Under the pieces are notes generated by a model. It was not told where the DNA came from, made no database searches, and saw only the letters and a list, made by a program, of their open reading frames with translations. Shown here one piece after another: positions 27,021 to 33,755 of a stretch of DNA of 33,755 nt. The stretch is taken from positions 1-33,755 of the forward strand of contig CALYBJ010000026.1 in assembly GCA_944412445.1 (NCBI GenBank), read 5' to 3'. Numbering within the stretch: position 1 is the stretch's first letter; each line of letters starts with the position of its first letter. This DNA comes from an uncultured Clostridia bacterium (GTDB lineage Bacteria; Bacillota; Clostridia; Oscillospirales; Acutalibacteraceae). Made by a program: the position numbers and the translations under genes.

Positions 27021-28721
27021 ATGAAACAGCAAAAGCTTGACATGACGCCGGTAAGCCATCCTTATCCGCAGACCACAATGTTCGGAGCAATAAAAGAGGC
27101 GTCGGAGAGATTTCCCAAGGCTCACGCTCTTGATTTTATGGGAAAGATAACCACATTCAGTGAGCTTGTAAAGAAAATCGAGCTTGCGGCGGGAGCGTTT
27201 TACAAAGCGGGAATAAGGAAAAACGACGCCGTAACAATATGTATGCCAAACACTCCTCAGGCGGTAATATGTCTTTATGCCCTTAACAGAATCGGCGCCG
27301 TAGCAAACATGGTTCATCCTTTGTCCTCAAGAAGCAATATAACCTTTTATCTTAACTATTCGTCAAGCAAAATGATTTTGTGTCTTGACTCATTTTATGA
27401 GAATGTAAAAAATGCCGTTGAAGACACAAAAAGAGATATAAAAATAATCACAGCAAGAATACAGGAGGAGCTGAGTCCTGTTCTTGCGGCAGGCTACAGC
27501 CTTAAAACAGGTAAAAAGTTTTTGAAATATCCCGAAAAGGGAAAAGGCGTCGTATGGTCCGATTTTATAAAGGCAGGCAGAGGCGCGTCGCTTCCTGCCG
27601 TTGAATACGACAAGAAGAAAACTGCGGCAATACTTTACAGCGGCGGCACAAGCGGAATGCCTAAGGGGATTTGTCTTTCGGACTTTAACTTCAACGCTCT
27701 TGGTATGCAGATAGCGGAAATAGCCGGCTGCAATCTTACTGCCGGATGCAGATTCCTGTCTGTAATGCCGATTTTCCACGGCTTCGGACTTGGTATAGGA
27801 ATACATACGGTGCTTGAAAACGGAGCGATGTGCATACTTATTCCCCAGTTTACAAAGGAAAGCTATGCAAAGGCTGTTTTAAAGAAAAAGCCTAATTTTA
27901 TAGCCGGCGTTCCCACATTGTTTGAGGCGCTTTTAAAGGTGGATTTGTTTAACGGAGCTGATTTGTCCTTCCTGGTGGGAGTTTTCAGCGGCGGCGACGC
28001 TTTAAGCCCGGAGCTTAAAAAGAGAGCCGATAAATTCTTTAAGGAGCATAACGCCTCGGTGCAGATAAGAGAGGGCTACGGACTTACGGAATGTGTAACC
28101 GCAAGCTGTGTAACCCCTGTTGACAGGGCAAAAGAGGGAAGCATCGGACTGCCTTTAAGGGACACCGTTTATAAAATAGTCGAGCCGGGCACATTCAGCG
28201 AAAAGCCTCTGGGAGAAGCCGGAGAAATTATTTTAACCGGACCCACTCTTATGCTGGGCTACATGAAAAACGAAGAGGCAAACGAAAAAACTCTGAGAAA
28301 GGACGAAAACGGCACAACATGGCTTTTTACCGGAGACATGGGAAGCATGGATTCCGAGGGCTTCGTTTACTTTAAGCAGAGAATAAAAAGAATGATTGTG
28401 TCAAGCGGCTTTAATGTTTATCCCTCCCAGATTGAAAAGGTTCTTGACAAGCATCCGGACATAGACTACTCCTGCGCCATCGGAGTAAAGGACCCTTACA
28501 AAATGCAGAAGGTCAGGGCTTATATAGTATTAAACAGCGGAGTTGAGGAAACTCAGGAGGAAAAGGATAAAATCCTTGAATACTGCAAAACATATCTTGA
28601 TATACACGCAAGACCCAAGGAAATCGTATTCAGGAAAGAGCTGCCCAGAACTCTTGTGGGCAAGGTAGCCTACCATGTGCTTGAAGAGGAAGCGGCTGCG
28701 GAGGAGAATAATGGAAAATAA
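27021..28721 (+). CDS. Acyl-CoA synthetase / AMP-dependent ligase (class I adenylate-forming)
   Basis: 566 residues; AAGGGG lies upstream of ATG. It is an ANL-superfamily enzyme with P-loop YSGGTSGMPKG (206-216), adenylate-binding GYGLTE, the TGDMGSMDSEGFVYFKQR hinge region and a C-terminal catalytic lysine in PRTLVGKVAYHVLEE. It activates a carboxylic acid with ATP and passes it to CoA or a carrier. The chain length cannot be read. The stop overlaps the next gene, a PlsC-type acyltransferase, so together they may activate and transfer a fatty acid to a lipid backbone. The order CoA ligase then acyltransferase suggests salvage of exogenous fatty acids. Confidence 0.88.
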   Translation: MKQQKLDMTPVSHPYPQTTMFGAIKEASERFPKAHALDFMGKITTFSELVKKIELAAGAFYKAGIRKNDAVTICMPNTPQAVICLYALNRIGAVANMVHPLSSRSNITFYLNYSSSKMILCLDSFYENVKNAVEDTKRDIKIITARIQEELSPVLAAGYSLKTGKKFLKYPEKGKGVVWSDFIKAGRGASLPAVEYDKKKTAAILYSGGTSGMPKGICLSDFNFNALGMQIAEIAGCNLTAGCRFLSVMPIFHGFGLGIGIHTVLENGAMCILIPQFTKESYAKAVLKKKPNFIAGVPTLFEALLKVDLFNGADLSFLVGVFSGGDALSPELKKRADKFFKEHNASVQIREGYGLTECVTASCVTPVDRAKEGSIGLPLRDTVYKIVEPGTFSEKPLGEAGEIILTGPTLMLGYMKNEEANEKTLRKDENGTTWLFTGDMGSMDSEGFVYFKQRIKRMIVSSGFNVYPSQIEKVLDKHPDIDYSCAIGVKDPYKMQKVRAYIVLNSGVEETQEEKDKILEYCKTYLDIHARPKEIVFRKELPRTLVGKVAYHVLEEEAAAEENNGK

Positions 28722-29916
28722 GAATGTAAAAAAGGGATATATAAGAAATGTTATTGCCTTGAATACTGCAAGAGTGTTAATCGGAAAAGCGGTTGCAAAA
28801 GCAAACAACGCAGAGCTTGCATATTATAAGCCAAAGCACACCCCCTTTATACTTATAGCCAATCACAGCGACCCACTTGACCCGGGTTTTGAGATGATGG
28901 CGCTGAAGCGTTATATCAGGTTTATAGCAAGCGACCATTTAATGCGCTCAAGAATCGGCGGACTGATACTGACAAAGCTCGGGGGAGTAATAGTAAAGCA
29001 CAGAGAAAAGCCCTCAAGTGTACTTAACGAAGAAATAATCGCCAATATAAAGGCAGGAATACCGGTTGGAATACACGCCGAGGGAGGCACCTCCACCAAC
29101 GGAGAAACAGGATATATTTCCGTACATACGGGACAGCTTGTAAAGGATTCGGGGGCTGCACTTATAACCTTCAGATTTACGGGAGGATATTTAAGGACGC
29201 CCAGATGGGCAAAGAACAACAGAAAGGGACTTTTAAAGGGTCAGGTTGTAAACGAGTATTCACCTGAATTTTTAAAGGGAAAAACTGCTGAGGAAATAAC
29301 ACAGATTATAAGACGGGATACATATATAAATGTCTATGAGGAGCAGAAAAAGGAAACGCATCTTTATAAGGGAGCGGATCTGGCTGAATATGTTGAAAGA
29401 ACTCTTTTTATGTGTCCCAAGTGCAGAGAAGTGGGCAGACTTCACAGCAAGGGAGATTATTTAAACTGTGACTGCGGTTACAGCGTTAGAATGGGAGAGG
29501 ACGGCTTTTTCCATGAAAATTCCGGAGAGCTTGTTTTCGATAACATTCTTGAGTGGGATAAATGGCAGAGAAGCAAATGGAAAGAAAAAGTTTTAAAAGC
29601 CGAGGCTGAAGATGAGATTTTCAGCGAAGAGGGACAGATAATCGGAAAGGTAACGGGAAGTGACAGGGAGATTGTATCCGAAAACGGTACAATAAGACTG
29701 TTCGGAAACAGAATCGAGCTTATTTGGAGCGGAAACGGAAAGGAAGAAATCAAGGTTCTGTTTTTCAGCAAATTAAAGCAGGTTCAGACGGCTTCGAGAG
29801 AGGGTCTTATACTGATAACCGACAGCGAATATTACGATATAAGAAGCCGGATTCCCAGAGCCGCCACAAAATATGTTGCCGCCTGGCGTTACAGAACGGG
29901 AAAAGATTACCTTTAA
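28711..29916 (+). CDS. PlsC-type acyltransferase with zinc-ribbon C-terminal extension
   Basis: 401 residues from ATG at 28711, with GAGGAG just upstream; a longer in-frame start at 28675 has no such support. The acyltransferase domain (about 1-215) has motif I NHSDPLD (Asn51, His52, Asp57) and motif III AEGGTSTNG (around Glu124), with Gly where EGTR-type enzymes have Thr. It transfers acyl groups to a glycerolipid-like acceptor. Unusual are a four-cysteine zinc ribbon, CPKC...CDC (Cys235, 238, 253, 255), and a further 140-residue beta-rich tail that I do not recognise. The start overlaps the ligase gene by 11 bases, giving translational coupling. Confidence 0.82.
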   Translation: MENKNVKKGYIRNVIALNTARVLIGKAVAKANNAELAYYKPKHTPFILIANHSDPLDPGFEMMALKRYIRFIASDHLMRSRIGGLILTKLGGVIVKHREKPSSVLNEEIIANIKAGIPVGIHAEGGTSTNGETGYISVHTGQLVKDSGAALITFRFTGGYLRTPRWAKNNRKGLLKGQVVNEYSPEFLKGKTAEEITQIIRRDTYINVYEEQKKETHLYKGADLAEYVERTLFMCPKCREVGRLHSKGDYLNCDCGYSVRMGEDGFFHENSGELVFDNILEWDKWQRSKWKEKVLKAEAEDEIFSEEGQIIGKVTGSDREIVSENGTIRLFGNRIELIWSGNGKEEIKVLFFSKLKQVQTASREGLILITDSEYYDIRSRIPRAATKYVAAWRYRTGKDYL

Positions 29917-29940
29917 CAAATTGCACAAAAAAAGACTTTG

Positions 29941-29965
29941 CAGAGGTTTAAAAACCTCTGTTTTT
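29941..29965 (+). terminator. Terminator after the acyltransferase gene
   Basis: CAGAGGTTT and AAACCTCTG form a perfect stem (29941-29960) followed by five T. It lies 24 bases after the stop. Confidence 0.9.
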
Positions 29966-30018
29966 GTTGTTAAAAATAGACAAATGAAAAACAATTGTAA
30001 ACAGTTTGTGAACATTAA

Positions 30019-30046
30019 AATCAAGCCCTTGACGGCTTGATTTTTT
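30019..30046 (+). terminator. Second terminator upstream of the HAD gene
   Basis: AATCAAGCC and GGCTTGATT, a perfect 9-bp stem with loop CTTGAC (30019-30042), followed by T-rich sequence. It lies 53 bases after the previous terminator, with no gene seen in between. Confidence 0.8.
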
Positions 30047-30128
30047 GCTGTTATTCTGTGTTCTGGCAGGGGATAAAAAATTAAATTTCCCTAAAAAGTA
30101 TCAATCGGAAAGTAAAGTGATTTTTTAT

Positions 30129-31022
30129 ATGGAAAAAATACTGATTGCCACTGATCTTGACGGAACGCTTATAGGCGATGATGAAAAGGTAAGTGAAAAA
30201 AATCTTGAAGCCATGAGAAAGGCTGTTGACATGGGAATATATGTAGTTCCCACAACAGGCAGAAGCTATTATGAGATGCCCGAGGTTTTAAGAAGCGTAA
30301 AGCCCTACACTCACTGCATTTGCTCTGACGGAGCGGTGCTTTTCCATAAGGACGGCGACAAGATAGCCCAGGAGCTTTTCAGCAGGGAAACAGCTCAGAG
30401 CATATATGAAATTTTATCCGATTATGATACAATGACAGAGCTTTATATAGACGGCGTACCGGTAACCGATGTTAAGTATCTCACCGACGAAGGCCTTGAA
30501 TATTTCCGTGTTGAGGAAAATTACAAGTCGGTAATAAGAGATACTCACAGGGGAGTTGCCGATTCGCCGTTATTTTTTAAGGATAATTTCCACCGGGTTG
30601 AGATGTTCAACGTGTTTTTCCATGATTATGACGAAAGGGAAGAGGCGTTTAAAAGGCTGGGCGAAATAGAAGAAATCGAAACAACAACCTCCATGCGGAG
30701 CAATATAGAAATTCTCAGAAAAAGCGTAAACAAGGGAACGGGACTTACGGCTTTGTGCAGGATTCTGGGAGTAAAAAAAGAAAATGTATATGTTATGGGC
30801 GACAGCAGAAACGATATATCAATGTTTAAAGCTGCGGGAACGGGCTGTTCCGTTAAAAACGCCTGTCTTGAGCTTAAAGCCGCAGCGGACAGAATAATCT
30901 GCAGCAATAATGAAAACGCATTTGATTTTATTTTGAAGCTTGTAATGAAAGAAAGAAGACTTGTACCGGCAATGGGAGCATACCGTGCTTATGCGGGAAG
31001 CAGTGTCACTGCGCATATATAA
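30129..31022 (+). CDS. Cof-type HAD hydrolase (HAD-IIB phosphatase)
   Basis: 297 residues from ATG at 30129. A longer ORF from 30045 begins within a terminator T-tract and is rejected. The upstream AAAGTGA is a modest ribosome site. HAD motif I is DLDGTL (Asp9 and Asp11), motif II the Thr in VPTTGRS, and motif IV GDSRNDISMF, with a capping domain (about 85-210) typical of Cof/YidA/YkrA proteins. Members dephosphorylate sugar phosphates, pyridoxal phosphate or related small molecules, and the substrate cannot be read. The next gene lies 91 bases downstream and may be separate. Confidence 0.87.
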   Translation: MEKILIATDLDGTLIGDDEKVSEKNLEAMRKAVDMGIYVVPTTGRSYYEMPEVLRSVKPYTHCICSDGAVLFHKDGDKIAQELFSRETAQSIYEILSDYDTMTELYIDGVPVTDVKYLTDEGLEYFRVEENYKSVIRDTHRGVADSPLFFKDNFHRVEMFNVFFHDYDEREEAFKRLGEIEEIETTTSMRSNIEILRKSVNKGTGLTALCRILGVKKENVYVMGDSRNDISMFKAAGTGCSVKNACLELKAAADRIICSNNENAFDFILKLVMKERRLVPAMGAYRAYAGSSVTAHI

Positions 31023-31113
31023 TAAATATTTTTAAATATAATTAAAATTTAATTAAAAAACTTCTGTTACAATATACTTGTATAAAGGTGATTTTGTAAA
31101 AAGGATCGAATAT

Positions 31114-31974
31114 ATGAGCAGAGATATAATCCATTTTTTGAACACGGGAATGTCGGACTGTATAATTCTTGAAAGCGGCGGCCGTTTTGCCATGATTGAC
31201 GCAGGAGAGGACAGCGAATATCCTAAGCACAAGCCCTATCTTAAGTACCGAGGCTATGAAAAGGAGATTTTGGAGTATCTTCTTAAAAACTGCAAAGGCG
31301 CGGACGGAAGAGTTACCCTTGATTTCATAATGGGAACCCATGCTCATTCGGATCATCTGGGGGGCTTTGATACCGTAATAGACCATGATGAAATAATGGT
31401 GAAAAAAGCCTATTTAAAGCCGTATCATCATGATAAGGTGTTCATAACGGAGCGTATTTTTTGGGACAACCAGGAAGTTTATAAGGAGACGGTAGACGCT
31501 TTAAGACGGAAATGCGTGCCTGTTTCCGAGGTTTTCGACAGAGAAAAAATAACGCTTGGCAATTTTACAATAACCTTTTATAACGGTGAGCATAAAAAGA
31601 GAAAAATAAAATTCGGAGAAAATATAAATTCCGTAGTGACCCTTGTTGAAAAGAACGGAGTAAAAGTGCTTCTTGCGGGAGACATGAACTATAAAAACGG
31701 AGATGAAAAGCTAATTGCCCGTGAGGTGGGAAAGGTAAATCTTTTAAAGGTCGGTCACCACGGAACGGTAGGCTCCACATCGGTAAGGCTTTTAAAGGCG
31801 CTTATGCCTGAATACGCGGTGGTCACAAATAAAAAATCGGGGATTTTTCCCGACGTCAGATTAAAGCTGGAAAAAATATCAAAATCGGAAATAATGACAA
31901 CTGTTGAAGCAAACGGAATAGCGGCGGTAATAGAAGATTCCGGGGAAATCAGATTTGAAAAAGAGATTATGTGA
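31114..31974 (+). CDS. MBL-fold hydrolase, ComEC C-terminal domain-like
   Basis: 286 residues from ATG at 31114, with AAAAAGGA about 8 bases upstream. An earlier TTG at 31078 has no good site. The beta-lactamase fold shows THAHSDHLGG (metal ligands His76, His78, Asp80, His81), LLAGDMNYKNGD (metal-binding Asp) and LKVGHHGTVGSTS (His), all in the order seen in the soluble C-terminal domain of ComEC/Rec2. Related stand-alone proteins are annotated as metallo-hydrolases, possibly nucleases. No signal peptide is seen, so a cytoplasmic role is likely, unlike secreted relatives in this group. Confidence 0.87.
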   Translation: MSRDIIHFLNTGMSDCIILESGGRFAMIDAGEDSEYPKHKPYLKYRGYEKEILEYLLKNCKGADGRVTLDFIMGTHAHSDHLGGFDTVIDHDEIMVKKAYLKPYHHDKVFITERIFWDNQEVYKETVDALRRKCVPVSEVFDREKITLGNFTITFYNGEHKKRKIKFGENINSVVTLVEKNGVKVLLAGDMNYKNGDEKLIAREVGKVNLLKVGHHGTVGSTSVRLLKALMPEYAVVTNKKSGIFPDVRLKLEKISKSEIMTTVEANGIAAVIEDSGEIRFEKEIM

Positions 31975-31988
31975 AATAATATATAACA

Positions 31989-32016
31989 AAAAAACAGCCT
32001 TTCGGGCTGTTTTTTT
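31989..32016. terminator. Bidirectional terminator between MBL and LRR/dockerin genes
   Basis: AAACAGCC and GGGCTGTTT with a short loop, flanked by A runs on the left and T runs on the right. It serves both convergent genes. Confidence 0.88.
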
Positions 32017-32032
32017 GTTTGCTCATTTTTCA

Positions 32033-32767
32033 TTAAAATGTTTCAAGCTTTGCCGCGGCTCTTAAAATAGTCCTTGCGTCTGCTGCGGTAATTTTTCCGT
32101 CCCTGTTAACGTCAGCCCAAAGGACGGTATTTTTTAAATTAGGCTCAAGACCTGCCGCGACACGGAGAGCGGTTCTGGCGTCGGAAGCTGTAACGGCGCC
32201 TTCCGAAGCTTCTGCCTTGCCGGTGTAATATACTGTTTCGGTTCCGTCGGTTTTTACAACGGTAACCTTTTGTATTGATGTGCAGCCGGCGAGCATTGAG
32301 GAAGGATAAAGGGTTTCGGGAAGAGTAAGCTCCGTAAGGGATACGCAGTCCTTAAAAAGACTTTCGCCTAAAGTTACCGCGCTTGCGGGAAGATAAACGC
32401 TTTTAAGGCTTTTGCAGCCTAAAAACGCACAGTCGCCTATCCGGGTAAGATTGGAGCAGCTTCTTAAATCCGCCGTTACAAGGGCGCTTTGATAAAAGGC
32501 GTCCTTGCCTATTTCTTTAAGGCTTTTGGGAAAAATAACAGTTTTTACGGTTTTGTTTCCTATAAAAGCACCGTCGCTTATTTCGGTTACTGTTTCGGGA
32601 ACAGTGAAAGAGGCTGCTTTAAAGGAGTCGGAACAGCTGACAAGCACGGTGCTGTCGTTTGAATAAAAAACTCCGTCAGCAGCGGCTTGGCCTTCGGCTG
32701 ATGAAAACACGGCAAAAAGCGAAAAGATAACGGAAATACAAATAAAAACAGCAAATAATTTTTTCAT
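32033..32767 (-). CDS. Small secreted LRR_5 protein with half-degenerate dockerin
   Basis: 244 residues from the ATG at 32767 (minus strand). GGGGAG is 9 bases upstream, and another ATG at 32776 directly abuts the site. Signal peptide 1-24 (cut after SSA). LRR_5 repeats cover about 50-170 (TVPETVTEISDGAFIGN, LTRIGDCAFLGCKSLKSV). A short linker follows, then a dockerin at 185-244. Its second loop is intact (DVNRDGKITAAD), but the first reads EASEGAVTASD and has lost most calcium ligands while keeping the helix DARTALRVAAG. The family resembles the 68-3286 protein in miniature. Whether the dockerin still binds cohesin is doubtful. Confidence 0.87.
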   Translation of the reverse strand: MKKLFAVFICISVIFSLFAVFSSAEGQAAADGVFYSNDSTVLVSCSDSFKAASFTVPETVTEISDGAFIGNKTVKTVIFPKSLKEIGKDAFYQSALVTADLRSCSNLTRIGDCAFLGCKSLKSVYLPASAVTLGESLFKDCVSLTELTLPETLYPSSMLAGCTSIQKVTVVKTDGTETVYYTGKAEASEGAVTASDARTALRVAAGLEPNLKNTVLWADVNRDGKITAADARTILRAAAKLETF

Positions 32768-32793
32768 TAAAATCATCTCCCCGGTACAGTAAT

Positions 32794-32822
32794 ATTTTAA
32801 CAGAAAAATTAAATTAATACAA
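32794..32822 (-). promoter_or_regulatory. Promoter of the small LRR/dockerin gene
   Basis: On the minus strand TTGTAT (32822-32817) and TAAAAT (32799-32794), spacer 17, 26 bases upstream of the start codon. Confidence 0.6.
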
Positions 32823-32826
32823 GTGT

Positions 32827-32854
32827 TGTAACGGTTCTGTAACTGAAAGTTACA
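32827..32854. promoter_or_regulatory. TGTAAC repeats upstream of the -35 box
   Basis: On the plus strand TGTAAC occurs at 32827-32832 and 32838-32843, exactly 11 bp apart, followed by the inverse AGTTACA (32848-32854), which makes TGTAACT-GAA-AGTTACA. The group begins 5 bases upstream of the -35 box of the LRR/dockerin promoter. Direct repeats with 11-bp spacing are typical for OmpR/PhoB-type regulators. Confidence 0.4.
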
Positions 32855-32864
32855 AAATTGACTT

Positions 32865-32894
32865 AAAAAAGAGCTTTAACCGATGTCAAAGCTC
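32865..32894 (-). terminator. Terminator of the GatD-like gene
   Basis: Minus strand: GAGCTTT and AAAGCTC with a 10-base loop, followed by six T (32870-32865). It lies 10 bases after the stop. Confidence 0.85.
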
Positions 32895-32903
32895 TCCGTG
32901 GTA

Positions 32904-33608
32904 TCAAACAATTTTTTTGTCAGGGTCCTTAAAGTCGGCAAGGCGGTTTTTATAGCATATCATTGCCGTATCCTCAAAGGGAAGTGTTATATCCTTTTTC
33001 TCAATCTGCGACAGAAGATATTTTGTAAACAGGGGATTCAAAATAAGGAACGGGCCTATAAGATAGGTTGCGAAAAGGTTATTTCTTTTGAAGCCTTCCC
33101 ATTTACATTCCGGATTCAGTCCGGAGCCTCTTTCCACATCGAAAAATTTTTCATTGCAGGAATCGGGATATGCAATGCCGAACTGGCTTTTGAAGCCCAC
33201 AATATCAATATCGTTAAATTTTCCCAGGGTCATGCCGTTAAAGCGGTTAAGCATTTTTCTGATAACATGAAAATCGAAAAGCCCCAGACACTGAGTTTTT
33301 TCATTTTTATCCAGGATATAATTTCCCAAAATATCGCAGGCGTTGCCGGTAAAGAGAATATATACGCCTTTTTCTATAAGCTCCGAAAGTCTGTCTTTCA
33401 GGGGCATAAGGGCGTTTACGGCTCTCAGCTGATTGCTTTCGGACATGGAGCCCATGTAGATAAGATCGGGAACATTGTCCTTAAAGTAGGGGGTTGAGTT
33501 AATATCTGTATAAATAAAGGTGCTGTCGGGAAGGCATTTTTTCATGTATTCTGCGTTGGCAGCGTCTCCGAAAAGAAAATAATCGCTGTATAAAATTTCT
33601 GCCGTCAT
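32904..33608 (-). CDS. GatD-like type 1 glutamine amidotransferase relative, probably non-catalytic
   Basis: 234 residues from the ATG at 33608 (minus strand), which has AGAGG about 9 bases upstream; a longer ORF to 33704 lacks a site. It aligns by eye with the GatD/CobQ-type class I amidotransferase fold: PDLIYMGSMSESNQ, LSELIEKGVYILFTGNACDILG, LGLFDF, DIVGFKSQFG and FATYLIGPFLILNP. GatD pairs with MurT to amidate lipid II. Here the nucleophile position (Cys in ICGGYQ) is Gly88, and the catalytic His in YLHGP is Ile184, so glutaminase activity is not expected; Cys91 lies three residues off. No murT is visible within the window. It may be a structural or regulatory paralog. Confidence 0.75.
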   Translation of the reverse strand: MTAEILYSDYFLFGDAANAEYMKKCLPDSTFIYTDINSTPYFKDNVPDLIYMGSMSESNQLRAVNALMPLKDRLSELIEKGVYILFTGNACDILGNYILDKNEKTQCLGLFDFHVIRKMLNRFNGMTLGKFNDIDIVGFKSQFGIAYPDSCNEKFFDVERGSGLNPECKWEGFKRNNLFATYLIGPFLILNPLFTKYLLSQIEKKDITLPFEDTAMICYKNRLADFKDPDKKIV

Positions 33609-33708
33609 AATAATTCCTCTCAAACTAATATAATAGAACATAAAAACGGTTCGTAAATAATGTGTGCCTGAAGTAATATATGCTTCCGGCTCAAAGTAAT
33701 ACATAAAA

Positions 33709-33738
33709 ATATTAACACAGCCGGCGGAGGTATGTCAA
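33709..33738 (-). promoter_or_regulatory. Possible promoter of the GatD-like gene
   Basis: On the minus strand a perfect TTGACA (33738-33733) is followed after 18 bases by TAATAT (33714-33709), four of six consensus positions. The leader would be about 100 bases, with a small imperfect hairpin near 33667-33690. Confidence 0.45.
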
Positions 33739-33755
33739 CAGGAGAAAATGCTCCG

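Noticed and set aside
27390..27806. Minus-strand 138-codon frame opposite the acyl-CoA synthetase
   Set aside because: It is a shadow frame over an enzyme with a complete set of ANL motifs, with no independent signals.
30045..30128. Longer N-terminus for the HAD phosphatase
   Set aside because: The codon lies in a terminator T-tract, and HAD proteins begin a few residues before the DxDGT motif, as the ATG at 30129 gives.
32883..33497. Plus-strand 204-codon frame opposite the GatD-like gene
   Set aside because: It is antisense to a gene with clear fold landmarks, ribosome site and terminator; the plus-strand translation shows no motif.

Overview
The window looks like the chromosome of an AT-rich, low-GC Gram-positive anaerobe, most likely a gut Clostridia of the Ruminococcaceae/Oscillospirales type. 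The evidence is a spoVAC sporulation gene, mrnC (Mini-III RNase), YitT, a YerC-type TrpR-like regulator, lipoprotein ABC importers, AGGAGG-type ribosome binding sites, sigma-A promoters of the TTGACA-17-TATAAT kind, and three secreted proteins with type I dockerin modules of the ADARxALR kind known from Ruminococcus-like bacteria. I see no rRNA, tRNA, CRISPR array, prophage or insertion sequence.

Layout from left to right. (1) 68-3286 is a very large secreted BspA-like leucine-rich-repeat protein ending in a dockerin. A convergent spoVAC follows. (2) 3934-9222 holds two complete polar-amino-acid ABC importers in tandem. In both, the binding-protein gene is separated from its permease/ATPase genes by an intrinsic terminator. 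The first ends with a TrpR/YerC-like regulator gene. (3) 9243-10896 is a redox operon: a TlpA-like thioredoxin lipoprotein, a 49-residue CxxC membrane peptide of the CD1871A type, and a membrane polyferredoxin. (4) 10920-17828 is the most unusual part. A 42-residue hydrophobic/acidic peptide gene has its own promoter and a perfect terminator. Directly behind it a consensus promoter drives three tandem paralogous B12-binding radical SAM enzymes (639, 638 and 641 aa) and a family-2 glycosyltransferase. This looks like a biosynthetic cluster, possibly a RiPP (modified peptide) system or a sugar/lipid-modifying system. I cannot assign it to a described product.

(5) 24081 down to 17822 on the minus strand is a compact housekeeping operon: obg, mrnC, YitT-family, TraX-family, lepA, hemW. 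(6) 24273-25298 encodes a dockerin-bearing C39-like cysteine peptidase with the dockerin at the N-terminal side. It is convergent with a MATE exporter whose leader contains a terminator-like attenuator. (7) 26948-29965 is a lipid-metabolism pair: an acyl-CoA synthetase-like enzyme translationally coupled to a PlsC-type acyltransferase with a zinc-ribbon C-terminal extension. (8) 30129-31974 carries a Cof-type HAD phosphatase and a ComEC-like metallo-beta-lactamase-fold hydrolase. (9) At the right end, on the minus strand, are a small LRR protein with a half-degenerate dockerin and a GatD-like glutamine amidotransferase relative that lacks both expected catalytic residues.

Several starts were moved from the longest possible ORF to the position supported by a ribosome binding site and promoter; this is noted per gene. 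All assignments come from reading motifs by eye, with no database search.
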